DNA of 64,000 nt from Roseomonas aerilata DSM 19363 (GTDB lineage: Bacteria; Pseudomonadota; Alphaproteobacteria; Acetobacterales; Acetobacteraceae): assembly GCF_000711725.1 (NCBI RefSeq), contig NZ_JONP01000023.1:1-64000 (forward strand), in the 5' to 3' direction. Both the position numbers and the translations under genes were made by a program. Within the stretch, counting starts at the first letter, position 1. Every line of letters begins with the position of its first letter. Below are positions 9,259-17,553 of this stretch, in pieces. Below the pieces are notes generated by a model. That model was not told where the DNA came from. It saw nothing but the letters and a program-made list of their open reading frames with translations, and did not search any database.

Positions 9259-10045
9259 GGCGGCCTCCCTTCGCCACGGGGCGCGCCCGGGTGGGTGGAA
9301 CGGGGCGGAGAGCCTCGCCGCGAAGCAGTTCGCCCAGCCGCTCGCGGGAACGGTAGCCGTGCTCCCGCATGAGATAGTCTGCCCGGTCCCCTTCCTCGCG
9401 CCGGAGGGCGTCGAAGATCCGCAGGTGGTCGCCATGCGCGTCGACCATGCGCGCGTAGGCATCGTCGCGCCGATCCGTGGTGAAGAGAATGGCGACGGGG
9501 GAAACCAGCGGCATGCGCGCGGTGAAGTCGTACACCTTGCCGAGCGCGCTCAGCCCGGCAGCATCCACGATGGCGGCGTGGAAGGCTCCGTTGCAGGCCG
9601 ACCAGCGGCGCATACCCTCCGCGTCGCACCGACCCTGTGCGACGAGCGCCTCCCCCTCAAGGATGCACGCTTCCAGCCGCTTGATGGTGCTGGGCTGGAG
9701 GCCGCGCTCCACCGCGGTGCGGGCGGCGAAGCCCTCCAGCATGCTGCGGACCTGAAAAGCCGAGAGGATGTCCTCGGAGCTGAACGCGTTCACCACGAAG
9801 CCGCGGTTCGGGCTACCGCGCACCAGCCCCTCTGCGGCCAGGATCTCGAGCGCTACCCGGACCGGTGTCCTGGACACCTTGAGCAACTCGGCAAGGTCAC
9901 GTTCTGGGACGCGCGCGCCGGCCGGTAGGGCGTGGGTCACGATCATCTCGCGCAGCTTTACCGTCACGTGCTCCACCCGGCTGGACGCGGCAGCAGCCCC
10001 GTCGCAAGCCGTGCCCGCGTCCGGCGTCAAGCGATCGTCAGGCAT
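9248..10045 (-). CDS. GntR-family regulator, FCD (FadR) subfamily
   Basis: A 265-aa repressor-type regulator. The winged helix is at about 25-90, with the recognition element ERDLAELLKVSRTPVRVALEILAAEGLV followed by the wing RGSPNRGFVV. The rest is the all-helical FCD ligand domain, including FHAAIVDAAGL and MVDAHGDHLRIFDAL, where His and Asp residues usually bind a metal that holds a carboxylate ligand. It is the promoter-proximal gene of the aromatic operon down to 1425. Two perfect TGGCATGCCA palindromes lie directly upstream at 10052 and 10104, a fitting pair of operators for autoregulation and control of the operon (inference). The likely effector is an aromatic acid or its cleavage product. 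Confidence 0.92.
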   Translation of the reverse strand: MPDDRLTPDAGTACDGAAAASSRVEHVTVKLREMIVTHALPAGARVPERDLAELLKVSRTPVRVALEILAAEGLVRGSPNRGFVVNAFSSEDILSAFQVRSMLEGFAARTAVERGLQPSTIKRLEACILEGEALVAQGRCDAEGMRRWSACNGAFHAAIVDAAGLSALGKVYDFTARMPLVSPVAILFTTDRRDDAYARMVDAHGDHLRIFDALRREEGDRADYLMREHGYRSRERLGELLRGEALRPVPPTRARPVAKGGRRER

Positions 10046-10051
10046 CGGCTA

Positions 10052-10113
10052 TGGCATGCCATTATTTGGTATATCCCTTGGAAGATCCCTATAATCTTCA
10101 CGTTGGCATGCCA
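10052..10113. promoter_or_regulatory. Paired GntR operators TGGCATGCCA
   Basis: Two perfect ten-base palindromes, TGGCATGCCA at 10052-10061 and again at 10104-10113, are 52 bases apart centre to centre. A third, half-matching TGGTATATCC lies between them at 10067. They sit just before the GntR start codon at 10045. FCD-type GntR regulators typically bind TGGT-ACCA-like palindromes, so this is the probable operator. Confidence 0.7.
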
Positions 10114-10196
10114 TACTGCCTGAATGCAAGGCCATTGCAGTTTGTGCAGGACCGCCGGCCAGGCCTGCCTTGCCGCGTCATGGCCAGCTTGCGGCA

Positions 10197-11195
10197 TCAG
10201 TTCGGTTCGATGCCGATCTCCCGAATCACGCTGGCCCAGTAAGGGATGTCCCGCACCAGCCGCTCGCGCAGTACCTGGCGCCCTCCCCCAACCGGCGTCA
10301 TGCCGAAGGTTGCGAGATGTGCCACCACGCCTGGTGCACGGATCGCTGCTTCGAGCTGCCCGTTGAGCGCCTCCAGCATCGCGGGCGGCGTGCCGGCCGG
10401 GGCGCAGAGCCCCTGCCAGTCACTGATCCGGAAATCGGATATGCCCGCCTCGGCGAAGGTCGGCACGTCCGGCGCATAGGGCAAGCGCTCGTCCGCGGCG
10501 CTCGCGAGCACGACCAAGCGTTCGTCCCTGGCGGCGTTCACGGCCGTGGAGACAGGAGCCATGAGCGCGTCGATCCGCCCGGCGACGAGATCCGGAATGA
10601 CCTCCCCGGATGACCGATACGGAATGTGCGTTGCCTGGAACCCCGCCTTGCGCCGCAGGATCTCCATGCCGAGGTGCAGCACCGTGCCGATGCCGGCGCT
10701 GCCGTAGCGCAGCGTGCCCGTCCGGCGCGCTCGCTCGAGGAACTCACCGATCGTCGCCCCGGCCGTCCGGTTCACAACCAGCGCGAAGCCGACCTGGGAC
10801 GCCTCGATGATCGGCTCGAAGCTCGTGAGGGGATCGTAGCCGAGGCTGCGGAAGAGCGAGACATTCGTCGCCAGTGGGCTGGCGGCTAGGAGGAGGGTTT
10901 CTCCGTCGGGAGTCGCCCGAGCCACGGCCAGGTTGCCGATGTTGCCCGACGCGCCGAGCCGGTTCTCGACAACTGTGGGCACACCGATGACGCGCGATAG
11001 AAGATCGGACAGGGTGCGCGCAGCGAAGTCAGGCGCGGAGCCCGGACCGTAGGGCGTGATGATGGTGATGCGGCGCGGCAGTGCCAGGGCAGCTGCCTGC
11101 CCCGGGGTACTCCGTACGGCCAGCGACGCCAGCATTCCGCCGAGCGCGAGCCGCCGCGTTGTGCGGCACGCGTGTTCCTTCTCCGCCGCTTCCAT
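10197..11195 (-). CDS. Bug/TctC-type receptor
   Basis: A 332-aa periplasmic receptor, last gene of the second aromatic module. ATG at 11195 (MEAAEKEHACRTTRRLALGG) is preceded by GGGAGA, and TRRLALGGMLASLAV forms a Tat-like signal. The ligand loop is RITIITPYGPGSAPDFAAR, with VVENRLGASGNIG and ATPDGETLLL after it. A gap of about 155 bases separates it from the GntR gene upstream, more than elsewhere in the operon, so a separate promoter is possible. About 150 bases separate its stop from the neighbouring operator region at 10052. Confidence 0.92.
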   Translation of the reverse strand: MEAAEKEHACRTTRRLALGGMLASLAVRSTPGQAAALALPRRITIITPYGPGSAPDFAARTLSDLLSRVIGVPTVVENRLGASGNIGNLAVARATPDGETLLLAASPLATNVSLFRSLGYDPLTSFEPIIEASQVGFALVVNRTAGATIGEFLERARRTGTLRYGSAGIGTVLHLGMEILRRKAGFQATHIPYRSSGEVIPDLVAGRIDALMAPVSTAVNAARDERLVVLASAADERLPYAPDVPTFAEAGISDFRISDWQGLCAPAGTPPAMLEALNGQLEAAIRAPGVVAHLATFGMTPVGGGRQVLRERLVRDIPYWASVIREIGIEPN

Positions 11196-11350
11196 GTTCC
11201 AATCTCCCGTTCTTGATCTCGTTGACGCTGCCCGCACGAATGCTCCCCCGCCCCGTAACGGGCAGGCGCTGCCCGGCGCAGGGCGGGACCGCGCCGGGTG
11301 CTATGGACCTCAAGGCGGTTCCGCCCGACAGCGTAGGCTGGAGGCGACTT

Positions 11351-12148
11351 CTATCCGGGGCCCTTCTGTCGGGTCGCCACGACCCGGCGATCAGTGCCGG
11401 GCGCGAGCGCCCTGTCGAGGAAGCGCTGAAGCGGGTCCGGCATGTCGAGACCCTGTGCCCGGATTTCGTCGTGCAGGTTCTCGCGCGAGATGAAGATGTG
11501 CTCGGCCATGAGGCGCTCCGCCCGCACGGCCTGCCGGCGGCGCAGGGCGGTTAGGACAGCCTCGTGCTGCTCCTGCGCGCGCTGCATGTGGTGGAACAGC
11601 CGCTCCAGGTTGCCGGTGCGGAACGCGATGGCGTTCGGTGCGGTGAGCGGGTGCTGGTTCACGAGGTGCAGCGAAGCAGCCAGGGAGGGATTTCCGCTCG
11701 CCTCGACGATGGCGGCGTGGAACCGGCCGTTCATCTCGGTCCAGGGTCGGATCGTCGTCGCGTCGAAGAAGCCCGCCGCCAGGAGCCGCGCGCCCAGGGC
11801 GATGCAGTCACCGAGCGCGCGGTCCTGCCCGTCCGTCAGGCCGTGTTCCGCCACGATGCGGCAACCATAACCCTCAAGAACGGAGCGGATGTCATAGGCC
11901 GCAAGGATCTCGGAGACGGTGAACTCCCGGACCGTGAAGCCACGGTTGGGCTCACCGCGAACCAGCCCCTCCTGCTCCAGCACGGCGAGGGAGTTGCGGA
12001 CTGGCGTGCGGGAGACGCCGAGCCGCTTGCTGATCGCAATCTCCTGGACGCGGCCGCCGGGCGGGAGCTCCCCGTTCAGGATCATCTCGCGGAGCTGCAG
12101 CAGGACCACCTCAAAACGAGTTTTCGGATCGTCGTCCCTGCGCATCAT
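11351..12148 (-). CDS. GntR-family regulator, FCD subfamily
   Basis: A 265-aa regulator paralogous to the one at 9248. The DNA-binding part reads LLQLREMILNGELPPGGRV, then AISKRLGVSRTPVRNSLAVLEQEGLV and a wing GEPNRGFTVREF. The FCD part has MNGRFHAAIVEASGN and QHEAVLTALRRR. The start ATG at 12148 overlaps the stop of the preceding monooxygenase in an ATGA arrangement, so translation is coupled. Unlike its paralogue it is the third gene of its operon rather than the first. The TTGCATGCAA palindromes at 14490 and 14573, at the start of the operon, are its probable targets. Confidence 0.92.
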   Translation of the reverse strand: MMRRDDDPKTRFEVVLLQLREMILNGELPPGGRVQEIAISKRLGVSRTPVRNSLAVLEQEGLVRGEPNRGFTVREFTVSEILAAYDIRSVLEGYGCRIVAEHGLTDGQDRALGDCIALGARLLAAGFFDATTIRPWTEMNGRFHAAIVEASGNPSLAASLHLVNQHPLTAPNAIAFRTGNLERLFHHMQRAQEQHEAVLTALRRRQAVRAERLMAEHIFISRENLHDEIRAQGLDMPDPLQRFLDRALAPGTDRRVVATRQKGPG

Positions 12149-13815
12149 GCCGCTCCGCTCCAGGCCTCGGTGGAGGATGGTGCCGCGATGCACGGCACGG
12201 CCATCCCGCGCACCCGGTCGATGATGGCGTCCGCATCCGCCGGGAGTTGGTCGCAGCGCATCGCGACGTGGCCATCGGGCCGGACAAGGACGAAGCGCCG
12301 GCCGTAGAGCCTCGCGATGCCAGCGTCCTCCAGACGCTCATGCCGCATTGGGACACCGCTCCGCGCCGCGGCCACCAGCAACGGCGCCGGCGAAGCGCCA
12401 TCGTCGAACTGGAGGAGGACGAAGCCCTGCCCAAAGAGGTCGAGCGTGGAGCGGCCATCCGGGAGCCAGGCATGGGGCGCGCGCGCCCCTGGCGCGGCGG
12501 AGGGACAGTAGTTCACGGGGTCCGAGTGACCAGCCTCCGCCCCGCTGCTTCCGATCCCTTCATCCACGACGATCGGCGAGCCGGCGTAGCTGTAGCCGAG
12601 GTGAATCCCCATGGATTCCCACTCCTCGCTCATCGCCCCCCGTATCTCGGAGCCCAGGCGCGACCGCGTCGCCGCGTCCATGGTGGCGGGCAGGCCAGGA
12701 ACGGTGCGCATCCTCTCGAAGTTAAGGGTGGATCGCCGCGCGTTGCGGATGGCGACAGGCCGCCGCTCCACCCCGTAGCTGGAGAGCAGGTCGGGTCCAC
12801 CCCAACCGTCGAGCGTCGCCGCTAGCTTCCAGGAGAGGTCGAACGCGTCGCCCAGCCCCGTGTTCATGCCGTACCCGCCGGTGGGCGAGAACTGGTGCGC
12901 GGCGTCACCCGCGAGGAAACACCGGCCAGCCGAGAACCGCTCCATCACGACCTCGCGCCGCGTCCAGGGCACGATCGAGACGAGGCGGTACGGAAAGGAG
13001 GCGCCGATGGCGCGGAGAACGGCGGCGTGCGCCTCCGCCTCGGTCCAGCCGGGGCGCCTGTCGTCGCCGAGCACCTGGAGGCGCCACATATCGCGCCCAT
13101 CCATGTTGACCATTGAGGCCCAGGCACCCTCCGGCCCGATGAGGATGTGGCGGTAGCCGCCGGGTGGCGCGATCCGTTCCTGAAGGCCAGGGGCGCTGAT
13201 GAACAAGTTGGTGCTGCGCGCCAGGGTGGTGCCCTCTGGTGCACCGATGCCGGCCAGGCCGGCCACGAGGCTACCGCTGCCGTCGCACCCCGCGACGTAG
13301 CGCGCCGCGACGGTGTCGCGCCGCCGCGTGGCGCTGTCCTCCAGTTCGCAGAGGACGCCGTCCTCCCCATCTCGCAAGCCGACGAGGCTGGTACGGTAGC
13401 GGATCTCGGCGAAGGCACTGCGGTGCGCGACGGCCTGCAGCGCCGGGTCGAGGAAGTTCTGTGGGCAGAGCTCATGCTTCTGCGGGCTGAAGGGTGGCGG
13501 CGCGCGCGTCGCATCCGGCTCGAAGGGCTCGCGGGCAAGTTCAGCATCGAGCAAGGCGGTCGTGAAGATCACGTCGCGTCGCAGATCGCGCGGGAAGCCG
13601 GCGGCCTCCACCACGTCCGCAATGCCAAGGCGGCGGAAGTGCTCCATGGAGCGGATGCCGACCTGGTCCATCCGCGGATGGCTCGCGCGCGCCGCGCGCT
13701 CGTCCCGCTCGACGAGAAGGTGCCGGATGCCACGCCAGCCGAGATCGATGCTCAGCGCGAGTCCGACGGGCCCGCCGCCAACGATAAGGACCGGGATGGA
13801 GGCAATCGGTGCCAC
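12145..13815 (-). CDS. FAD-dependent aromatic monooxygenase
   Basis: A 556-aa group A flavoprotein hydroxylase. PVLIVGGGPVGLALSIDLG at 8-26 is the Rossmann motif, LLVERDERA ends the second strand, YVAGCDGSGSLVAGLAG is the DG motif, and GRCFLAGDAAHQFSPTGG with GMNTGLGDAFDL is the second FAD motif. The start is GTG at 13815, five bases after the VOC stop. The last third resembles the thioredoxin-like end of phenol-type hydroxylases. It is only distantly similar to the monooxygenase at 7546 by eye, so the two modules probably handle different aromatic substrates. It would insert one oxygen atom into the ring, preparing cleavage by the VOC enzyme encoded just upstream. Confidence 0.88.
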   Translation of the reverse strand: MAPIASIPVLIVGGGPVGLALSIDLGWRGIRHLLVERDERAARASHPRMDQVGIRSMEHFRRLGIADVVEAAGFPRDLRRDVIFTTALLDAELAREPFEPDATRAPPPFSPQKHELCPQNFLDPALQAVAHRSAFAEIRYRTSLVGLRDGEDGVLCELEDSATRRRDTVAARYVAGCDGSGSLVAGLAGIGAPEGTTLARSTNLFISAPGLQERIAPPGGYRHILIGPEGAWASMVNMDGRDMWRLQVLGDDRRPGWTEAEAHAAVLRAIGASFPYRLVSIVPWTRREVVMERFSAGRCFLAGDAAHQFSPTGGYGMNTGLGDAFDLSWKLAATLDGWGGPDLLSSYGVERRPVAIRNARRSTLNFERMRTVPGLPATMDAATRSRLGSEIRGAMSEEWESMGIHLGYSYAGSPIVVDEGIGSSGAEAGHSDPVNYCPSAAPGARAPHAWLPDGRSTLDLFGQGFVLLQFDDGASPAPLLVAAARSGVPMRHERLEDAGIARLYGRRFVLVRPDGHVAMRCDQLPADADAIIDRVRGMAVPCIAAPSSTEAWSGAA

Positions 13816-13820
13816 GGCGG

Positions 13821-14444
13821 TCAGGCCGGGATCCGCAGCAGGTCCTCGAGCGGCGTGCCGGCGCGGTAGCTCGCCACGAACGCGGCTGGATCAAGTTCGA
13901 CGCCGGACGGGTTCCGCAGAAAAGCCTCGCTCGCCATGAACTCAGCCATAGCCTCTAACGTCTCCTGGTTCTGCGCCGTGATCTCGACGTTGTTGCCGTC
14001 AGGGTCGCGGTAGTAGAAGCTCGTCATCGGACCGTGGTTTGCACTGCGGTGCGGGTGCAGACCCTTGGCGTCCAGCACCTCGTATTTCCGGATCAGCTCC
14101 TCGAACGAAGCGCACATCAGTTGCATATGGTGGAGGCCGGGCAAGCCCTTCCCGGGTTGCGCGGCGATGCCCGGCTCTTCGAAAATGCCAATGGTCTGGA
14201 CGTAGGGAAAGTCTGTCGACAACCGGAAGAAGCACATCTTCAGGTCTGACGCCCGGGTTTGTCCTCCAAGGTCGAGGGGCTTCGTGCCCGGCGCGGGCGT
14301 CCGCTCAAAGAACGGGGCGACGCCAAGGACGGTTCGGTACCAGGCTTTCATCTCCTCGCTGCGCGAGGTCTTCAGAATGATCTCGCTGATCTTGAGCCGT
14401 GAACCCTGCTGCGGGGTGCGCTGCCCATCGGGTGCCTGATCCAT
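13821..14444 (-). CDS. VOC-family protein, ring-cleavage dioxygenase-like, altered metal site
   Basis: A 207-aa VOC protein, first gene of the minus-strand operon. ATG at 14444 follows GGGAGGA by eight bases. Aligning by eye with the 6927 paralogue, H106 (GLHHMQLM) and E154 (NNVEITAQ) keep two metal ligands, but the first ligand is Glu (E21 in SEIILKT) where the paralogue has His. This Glu-His-Glu set is unlike ordinary extradiol dioxygenases and may mean a different metal or reaction. The same C-terminal tail is present (NPSGVELDPAAFVASYRAG). A role in opening the ring made by the monooxygenase remains the best guess. Confidence 0.8.
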   Translation of the reverse strand: MDQAPDGQRTPQQGSRLKISEIILKTSRSEEMKAWYRTVLGVAPFFERTPAPGTKPLDLGGQTRASDLKMCFFRLSTDFPYVQTIGIFEEPGIAAQPGKGLPGLHHMQLMCASFEELIRKYEVLDAKGLHPHRSANHGPMTSFYYRDPDGNNVEITAQNQETLEAMAEFMASEAFLRNPSGVELDPAAFVASYRAGTPLEDLLRIPA

Positions 14445-14489
14445 CGCAACCATCCTCCCTGAGGCAGCCACGGTAAGCGCACCTCATGA

Positions 14490-14582
14490 TTGCATGCAAA
14501 TGGATTCTCGGTATTGAATGAGGGGTCTCTTTCCGCGACATTACGGGCGTCGTTATCGTAGTTAGCATCATCTTGCATGCAA
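14490..14582. promoter_or_regulatory. Paired GntR operators TTGCATGCAA in divergent promoter
   Basis: Perfect palindromes TTGCATGCAA occur at 14490-14499 and 14573-14582, 83 bases apart (about eight helical turns). They stand between the divergent VOC gene (start 14444) and the SnoaL-like gene (start 14700), each close to one promoter. The shared GCATGC core with the operators at 10052 points to the two GntR paralogues, with the outer bases (TT/AA against TG/CA) giving specificity. Confidence 0.7.
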
Positions 14583-14699
14583 TCCTTCGAACGCCCACAC
14601 CATCTACAGCCATGCTCGTGCTGTCCGCGGCTCAGCAGTCCCAAAGGAAAGGCGAACGTCTTGAGAGTCCCATCCCTGTCCAGTAACGGTCCTGGCGAC

Positions 14700-15107
14700 A
14701 TGTCCTGGAGTGACGTCCTGGCGTGCGAGCGTGTCGTGACGCGCTTCACGGCGGCGTTCGATGCCGGCGACCTGGAAGGGATGCTCGCCGAGTTCGCGCC
14801 CGACGGCGTCTGGACCCGCCAGGAAGGAATTGTTCGCGGCCACGGTGAACTCGAGACCCTCATGGCGGCGCGGCGGCCCGGACTGATCGTGCGTCACGTC
14901 ATCACCAACATGCGCGTTACGGCGACCGGCCCCGATGCGGCGACCTGCACCTCCTACGTCACAGTGTACCGGTACGATGGCGGCTCCATGCCGGCACCGC
15001 TTGGTCCCCCGACCTTGCTGGGGACCTATCACGATGAGCTCCGCCGGAGCAGCGGCGCATGGCTCCTTTCAGGACGACGCGTCACCGTCGAGATGAAGGC
15101 GATCTAG
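14700..15107 (+). CDS. SnoaL-like / NTF2-fold small protein
   Basis: A 135-aa protein with the NTF2-like cone-fold pattern: helix ACERVVTRFTAAFDAGDLEGMLAEFAPDGVW, then strands ending in LLGTYHDELRRSSGAWLLSGRRVTVEM. Such proteins are isomerases, dehydratases or ring-hydroxylating helper proteins. ATG at 14700 was chosen because the fold begins a few residues later; a TTG at 14661 with a purine-rich upstream stretch is an alternative. It is the first gene of the plus-strand arm of the divergent module and ends 11 bases before the FAH gene. The specific reaction is unknown. Confidence 0.75.
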   Translation: MSWSDVLACERVVTRFTAAFDAGDLEGMLAEFAPDGVWTRQEGIVRGHGELETLMAARRPGLIVRHVITNMRVTATGPDAATCTSYVTVYRYDGGSMPAPLGPPTLLGTYHDELRRSSGAWLLSGRRVTVEMKAI

Positions 15108-15118
15108 GGAGCAAACGG

Positions 15119-15955
15119 ATGCGTCTCGCACGCTTCGAGTTCGAAGGGCGCCCCGGCTTTGGCGTCGTGAATGGCAACCGGGTGTTCGGTCCGGCGGCAA
15201 GTGGCGCCACCTTCGAAGAATGGCTGCTCCGGCCGCCCGCCGCGGCTGCCCTAACAGGAGAGGGCATGCCCCTGCAGGCCGTGACACTGCTGCCTCCCCT
15301 GCTGGAGCCGGCCAACAGGATCTTCGCCCTCGGCTGGTCCTACCTCTCGCACCAGGAGGAGACGGACCACAAGAAGGATCCCTTTCCGTTCTTCTTCCTC
15401 AAGGATGCCCAGAGTCTGGTCGGTCAGGGAGCTTCCATCCGGCGTCCCCGCTTATCCGAAACCTTCGACTTCGAGGGCGAGTTCGCTGTCGTGATCGGCA
15501 AGTCCGGACGTCACATCCCTGAGGACCAGGCGCTAGAGCACGTGGCCGGCTACTCTATTCTAATGGATGGCTCCGTGCGGGAATGGCAGAAGCACAGCGT
15601 CACCGCAGGCAAGAACTTCGACGCCTCGTCAGCCTACGGCCCCTGGATCGTGACCCGCGACGAGATTTCCGATCCCCATGACCTGCGGCTCACCACTCGC
15701 CTCAACGATCAGGTCGTGCAAGATGCGGGGACGGGCACGCTGGCATGGCGTATCTCCTACCTCATCCACTACTGTTCCAGCTTTACCAAACTTCGCACCG
15801 GCGATGTCATTTCCACGGGGACGCCGGGCGGCGTGGGTTCGAAGCGTACGCCGCCCCTCTGGCTGAAGCCCGGCGACAAGCTGGAGGTCGAGGTAAGCGG
15901 GATCGGCACGCTCTTCAACACGGTTCGCGAAGAGGGGAGCGGCGAGCCGGGATGA
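15119..15955 (+). CDS. Fumarylacetoacetate hydrolase (FAH) family protein
   Basis: A 278-aa FAH-fold hydrolase or isomerase. The metal-binding acidic set is visible: E119 and E121 (FDFEGEFAVVIG) and D150 (GYSILMDGSVREWQ), followed by PWIVTRDEI and the conserved GDVISTGTPGGVG. ATG at 15119 has GGGAG upstream; the longer frame overlaps the SnoaL-like gene and was dropped. FAH enzymes split acylpyruvates or isomerise and decarboxylate the dienoic products of meta-cleavage. With the divergent monooxygenase and VOC enzyme it completes a plausible hydroxylation, ring opening and C-C cleavage series. Confidence 0.88.
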   Translation: MRLARFEFEGRPGFGVVNGNRVFGPAASGATFEEWLLRPPAAAALTGEGMPLQAVTLLPPLLEPANRIFALGWSYLSHQEETDHKKDPFPFFFLKDAQSLVGQGASIRRPRLSETFDFEGEFAVVIGKSGRHIPEDQALEHVAGYSILMDGSVREWQKHSVTAGKNFDASSAYGPWIVTRDEISDPHDLRLTTRLNDQVVQDAGTGTLAWRISYLIHYCSSFTKLRTGDVISTGTPGGVGSKRTPPLWLKPGDKLEVEVSGIGTLFNTVREEGSGEPG

Positions 15956-16505
15956 CGAGAACTGACCGGCGCCCTGTGGACTGCCTCGGCATCGGGGGGC
16001 CGTCCGCAACGCGGTAGCGTGGGTGGAGACACCGATGGACGGGTGGCGCGCTCCCCTGCCGCGCTGCCCCGCCACCGGAGTATCCTCTTACGGATGGCGG
16101 TCCCCACGGGGGAGGCATCGGAGGCCTTGCGGCCACGGCGTAGGTGGTCTCACCGGATTGGGCGTGGGGCGGCGTTCGACTGGCATGGCCTCGGTTCTCC
16201 GGTCTCGGCAATCAAGGCGTCGAGTGCCTCCATCGCCGGCCGGCTGCCTGCGTCACCGCGCCATTCATCTCCTCGCCGGCCCCCCGGCTCCGTGTACGCT
16301 TTGACGTCGAGATGGCTCCGCGCCCCACGCACCGCATGCGGCGAAAGGCAGGTCATTTCTCGCCGGATCAGCTCTGCCGCGCTCAGAGAGGGCGGACGCT
16401 GGACGAGGCCGGGGAACCACCGTGTCTCCCCGGCCCGGTCAGCCCCTCCATCAGCGGCCTGAACCCGCGCGGCCGGCCGTTCCATCGACGAAGCGCGCTT
16501 CGAAT
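15956..16505. other. Intergenic stretch without recognisable gene
   Basis: About 550 bases lie between the FAH stop and the hairpin region at 16506. Open frames exist on both strands, but none shows a known domain, a convincing ribosome-binding site or a plausible protein. The sequence is as GC-rich as the genes around it, so it may be a decayed gene. Confidence 0.4.
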
Positions 16506-16575
16506 CGGCCTCATCAGGCCGATCATCGACGATCGGATTTGCGGCCCGTCCATGCCTTGCGGCCTAATCAGGCCG
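16506..16575. terminator. Cluster of three hairpins at operon end
   Basis: CGGCCTCATCAGGCCG (16506-16521) and CGGCCTAATCAGGCCG (16560-16575) are near-identical six-base stems with four-base loops. Between them CCGATC and GATCGG (16519-16536) form a third stem. The last one overlaps the TAG stop of the TctC gene at 16564. No T-run follows, so this would be a factor-dependent or RNA-stabilising element rather than a classical intrinsic terminator. Confidence 0.5.
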
Positions 16576-17553
16576 GATGCCGACCTCTCGTACCAGCTTC
16601 GCCCACATGGCGAGCTCCGTTTCCACGCGGCGGTCCAGGGTGGCAGGGTCCTCGAAGCTGACCAGTCCGCCAGCCTCCACAGCCTTCTGCCGTAGCCGCT
16701 CATCGGCGAGGATGTCACGGCATTCACCGGCCAGCCGCTCTACGACCGGGCGGGGCGCTGCTTTCGGGGCGAAAAGACCGAACCAGCTCTCCGCCGCGTA
16801 GCCGGGCAGCCCGGCCTCGGCCGCCGTGGGGACGTCCGGCAAGGCCGGGTGGCGCTCGGCGGCGGCCATGGCGAGGGCGCGCAGGCGGCCATCGCGGATG
16901 GGGACGGCCACGGGCGGTGGCGTGGTCATGTAAAACTGAATGCGCCCGGCAAGGACGTCGCTCATCGTCTCGCCCGTGCCCCGATAGGGCACGTGCACCA
17001 GGTCAATCCCCGTCCGTTGCTTCAGCAATTCCGTGCCCAGGTGCTGGAGCGAGCCGGCGCCGGAGGAGGCGTAGTTCAACTGCCCCGGCCGGGCGCGCGC
17101 GTAGGTGATGAACTCCGACAGGCTGCGCACGGGGATGGTCGGGTGGACCATCATCACCTGAGGCGCCTGCAGGATGAGGGAGACAGAGGCCAGGTCGCGG
17201 CGCGGGTCGAAGTCGCCGAACCCTTCGACCGCAGGCTTCCCGGTTACGGTACCGGAGTAGCCGATCAGCAGTGTGTGCCCGTCCGGGCGCGCGCGGATCA
17301 CGGCCTGCAGCGCGATCATGCCGTTGCCGCCCGCCCGGTTCTCCACCACCACAGGAACACCCAGCCGCTCCGACAATGGCTGGGCGATCAGCCGCGCTGT
17401 GTAGTCGGTAGTGCCGCCGGCAGGACCGCTGACGATCAGCGTCACGGGGCGGGACGGAAAGTCAGCCGCCCGGAGGGGAACAGCGACGAGCAGTCCCGCT
17501 CCCGTGACCATGCCGCCGATCAGCCCCCGGCGCCCTGTCTTCCCCTGCTGCAT
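16564..17553 (-). CDS. Bug/TctC-type receptor
   Basis: A 329-aa periplasmic receptor. MQQGKTGRRGLIGGMVTGAG is a Tat-like signal (cleavage near RAA-DFP). The mature part opens FPSRPVTLIVSGPAGGTTDYTAR with the loop GPAGGTTD, then VVVENRAGGNGM and RPDGHTLLIG. Its first codons overlap the end of the upstream CoA transferase by 34 bases, so expression is likely coupled to it. It is the last gene of the HMG-CoA-lyase-like / CoA-transferase operon and may supply the acid which that pair degrades. Confidence 0.92.
   Translation of the reverse strand: MQQGKTGRRGLIGGMVTGAGLLVAVPLRAADFPSRPVTLIVSGPAGGTTDYTARLIAQPLSERLGVPVVVENRAGGNGMIALQAVIRARPDGHTLLIGYSGTVTGKPAVEGFGDFDPRRDLASVSLILQAPQVMMVHPTIPVRSLSEFITYARARPGQLNYASSGAGSLQHLGTELLKQRTGIDLVHVPYRGTGETMSDVLAGRIQFYMTTPPPVAVPIRDGRLRALAMAAAERHPALPDVPTAAEAGLPGYAAESWFGLFAPKAAPRPVVERLAGECRDILADERLRQKAVEAGGLVSFEDPATLDRRVETELAMWAKLVREVGIRPD

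Noticed and set aside
10088-10093. TATAAT as a -10 promoter element on the plus strand
   Set aside because: No gene follows on the plus strand, and no convincing -35 stands at the right distance; the motif lies between the GntR operators and may be chance.
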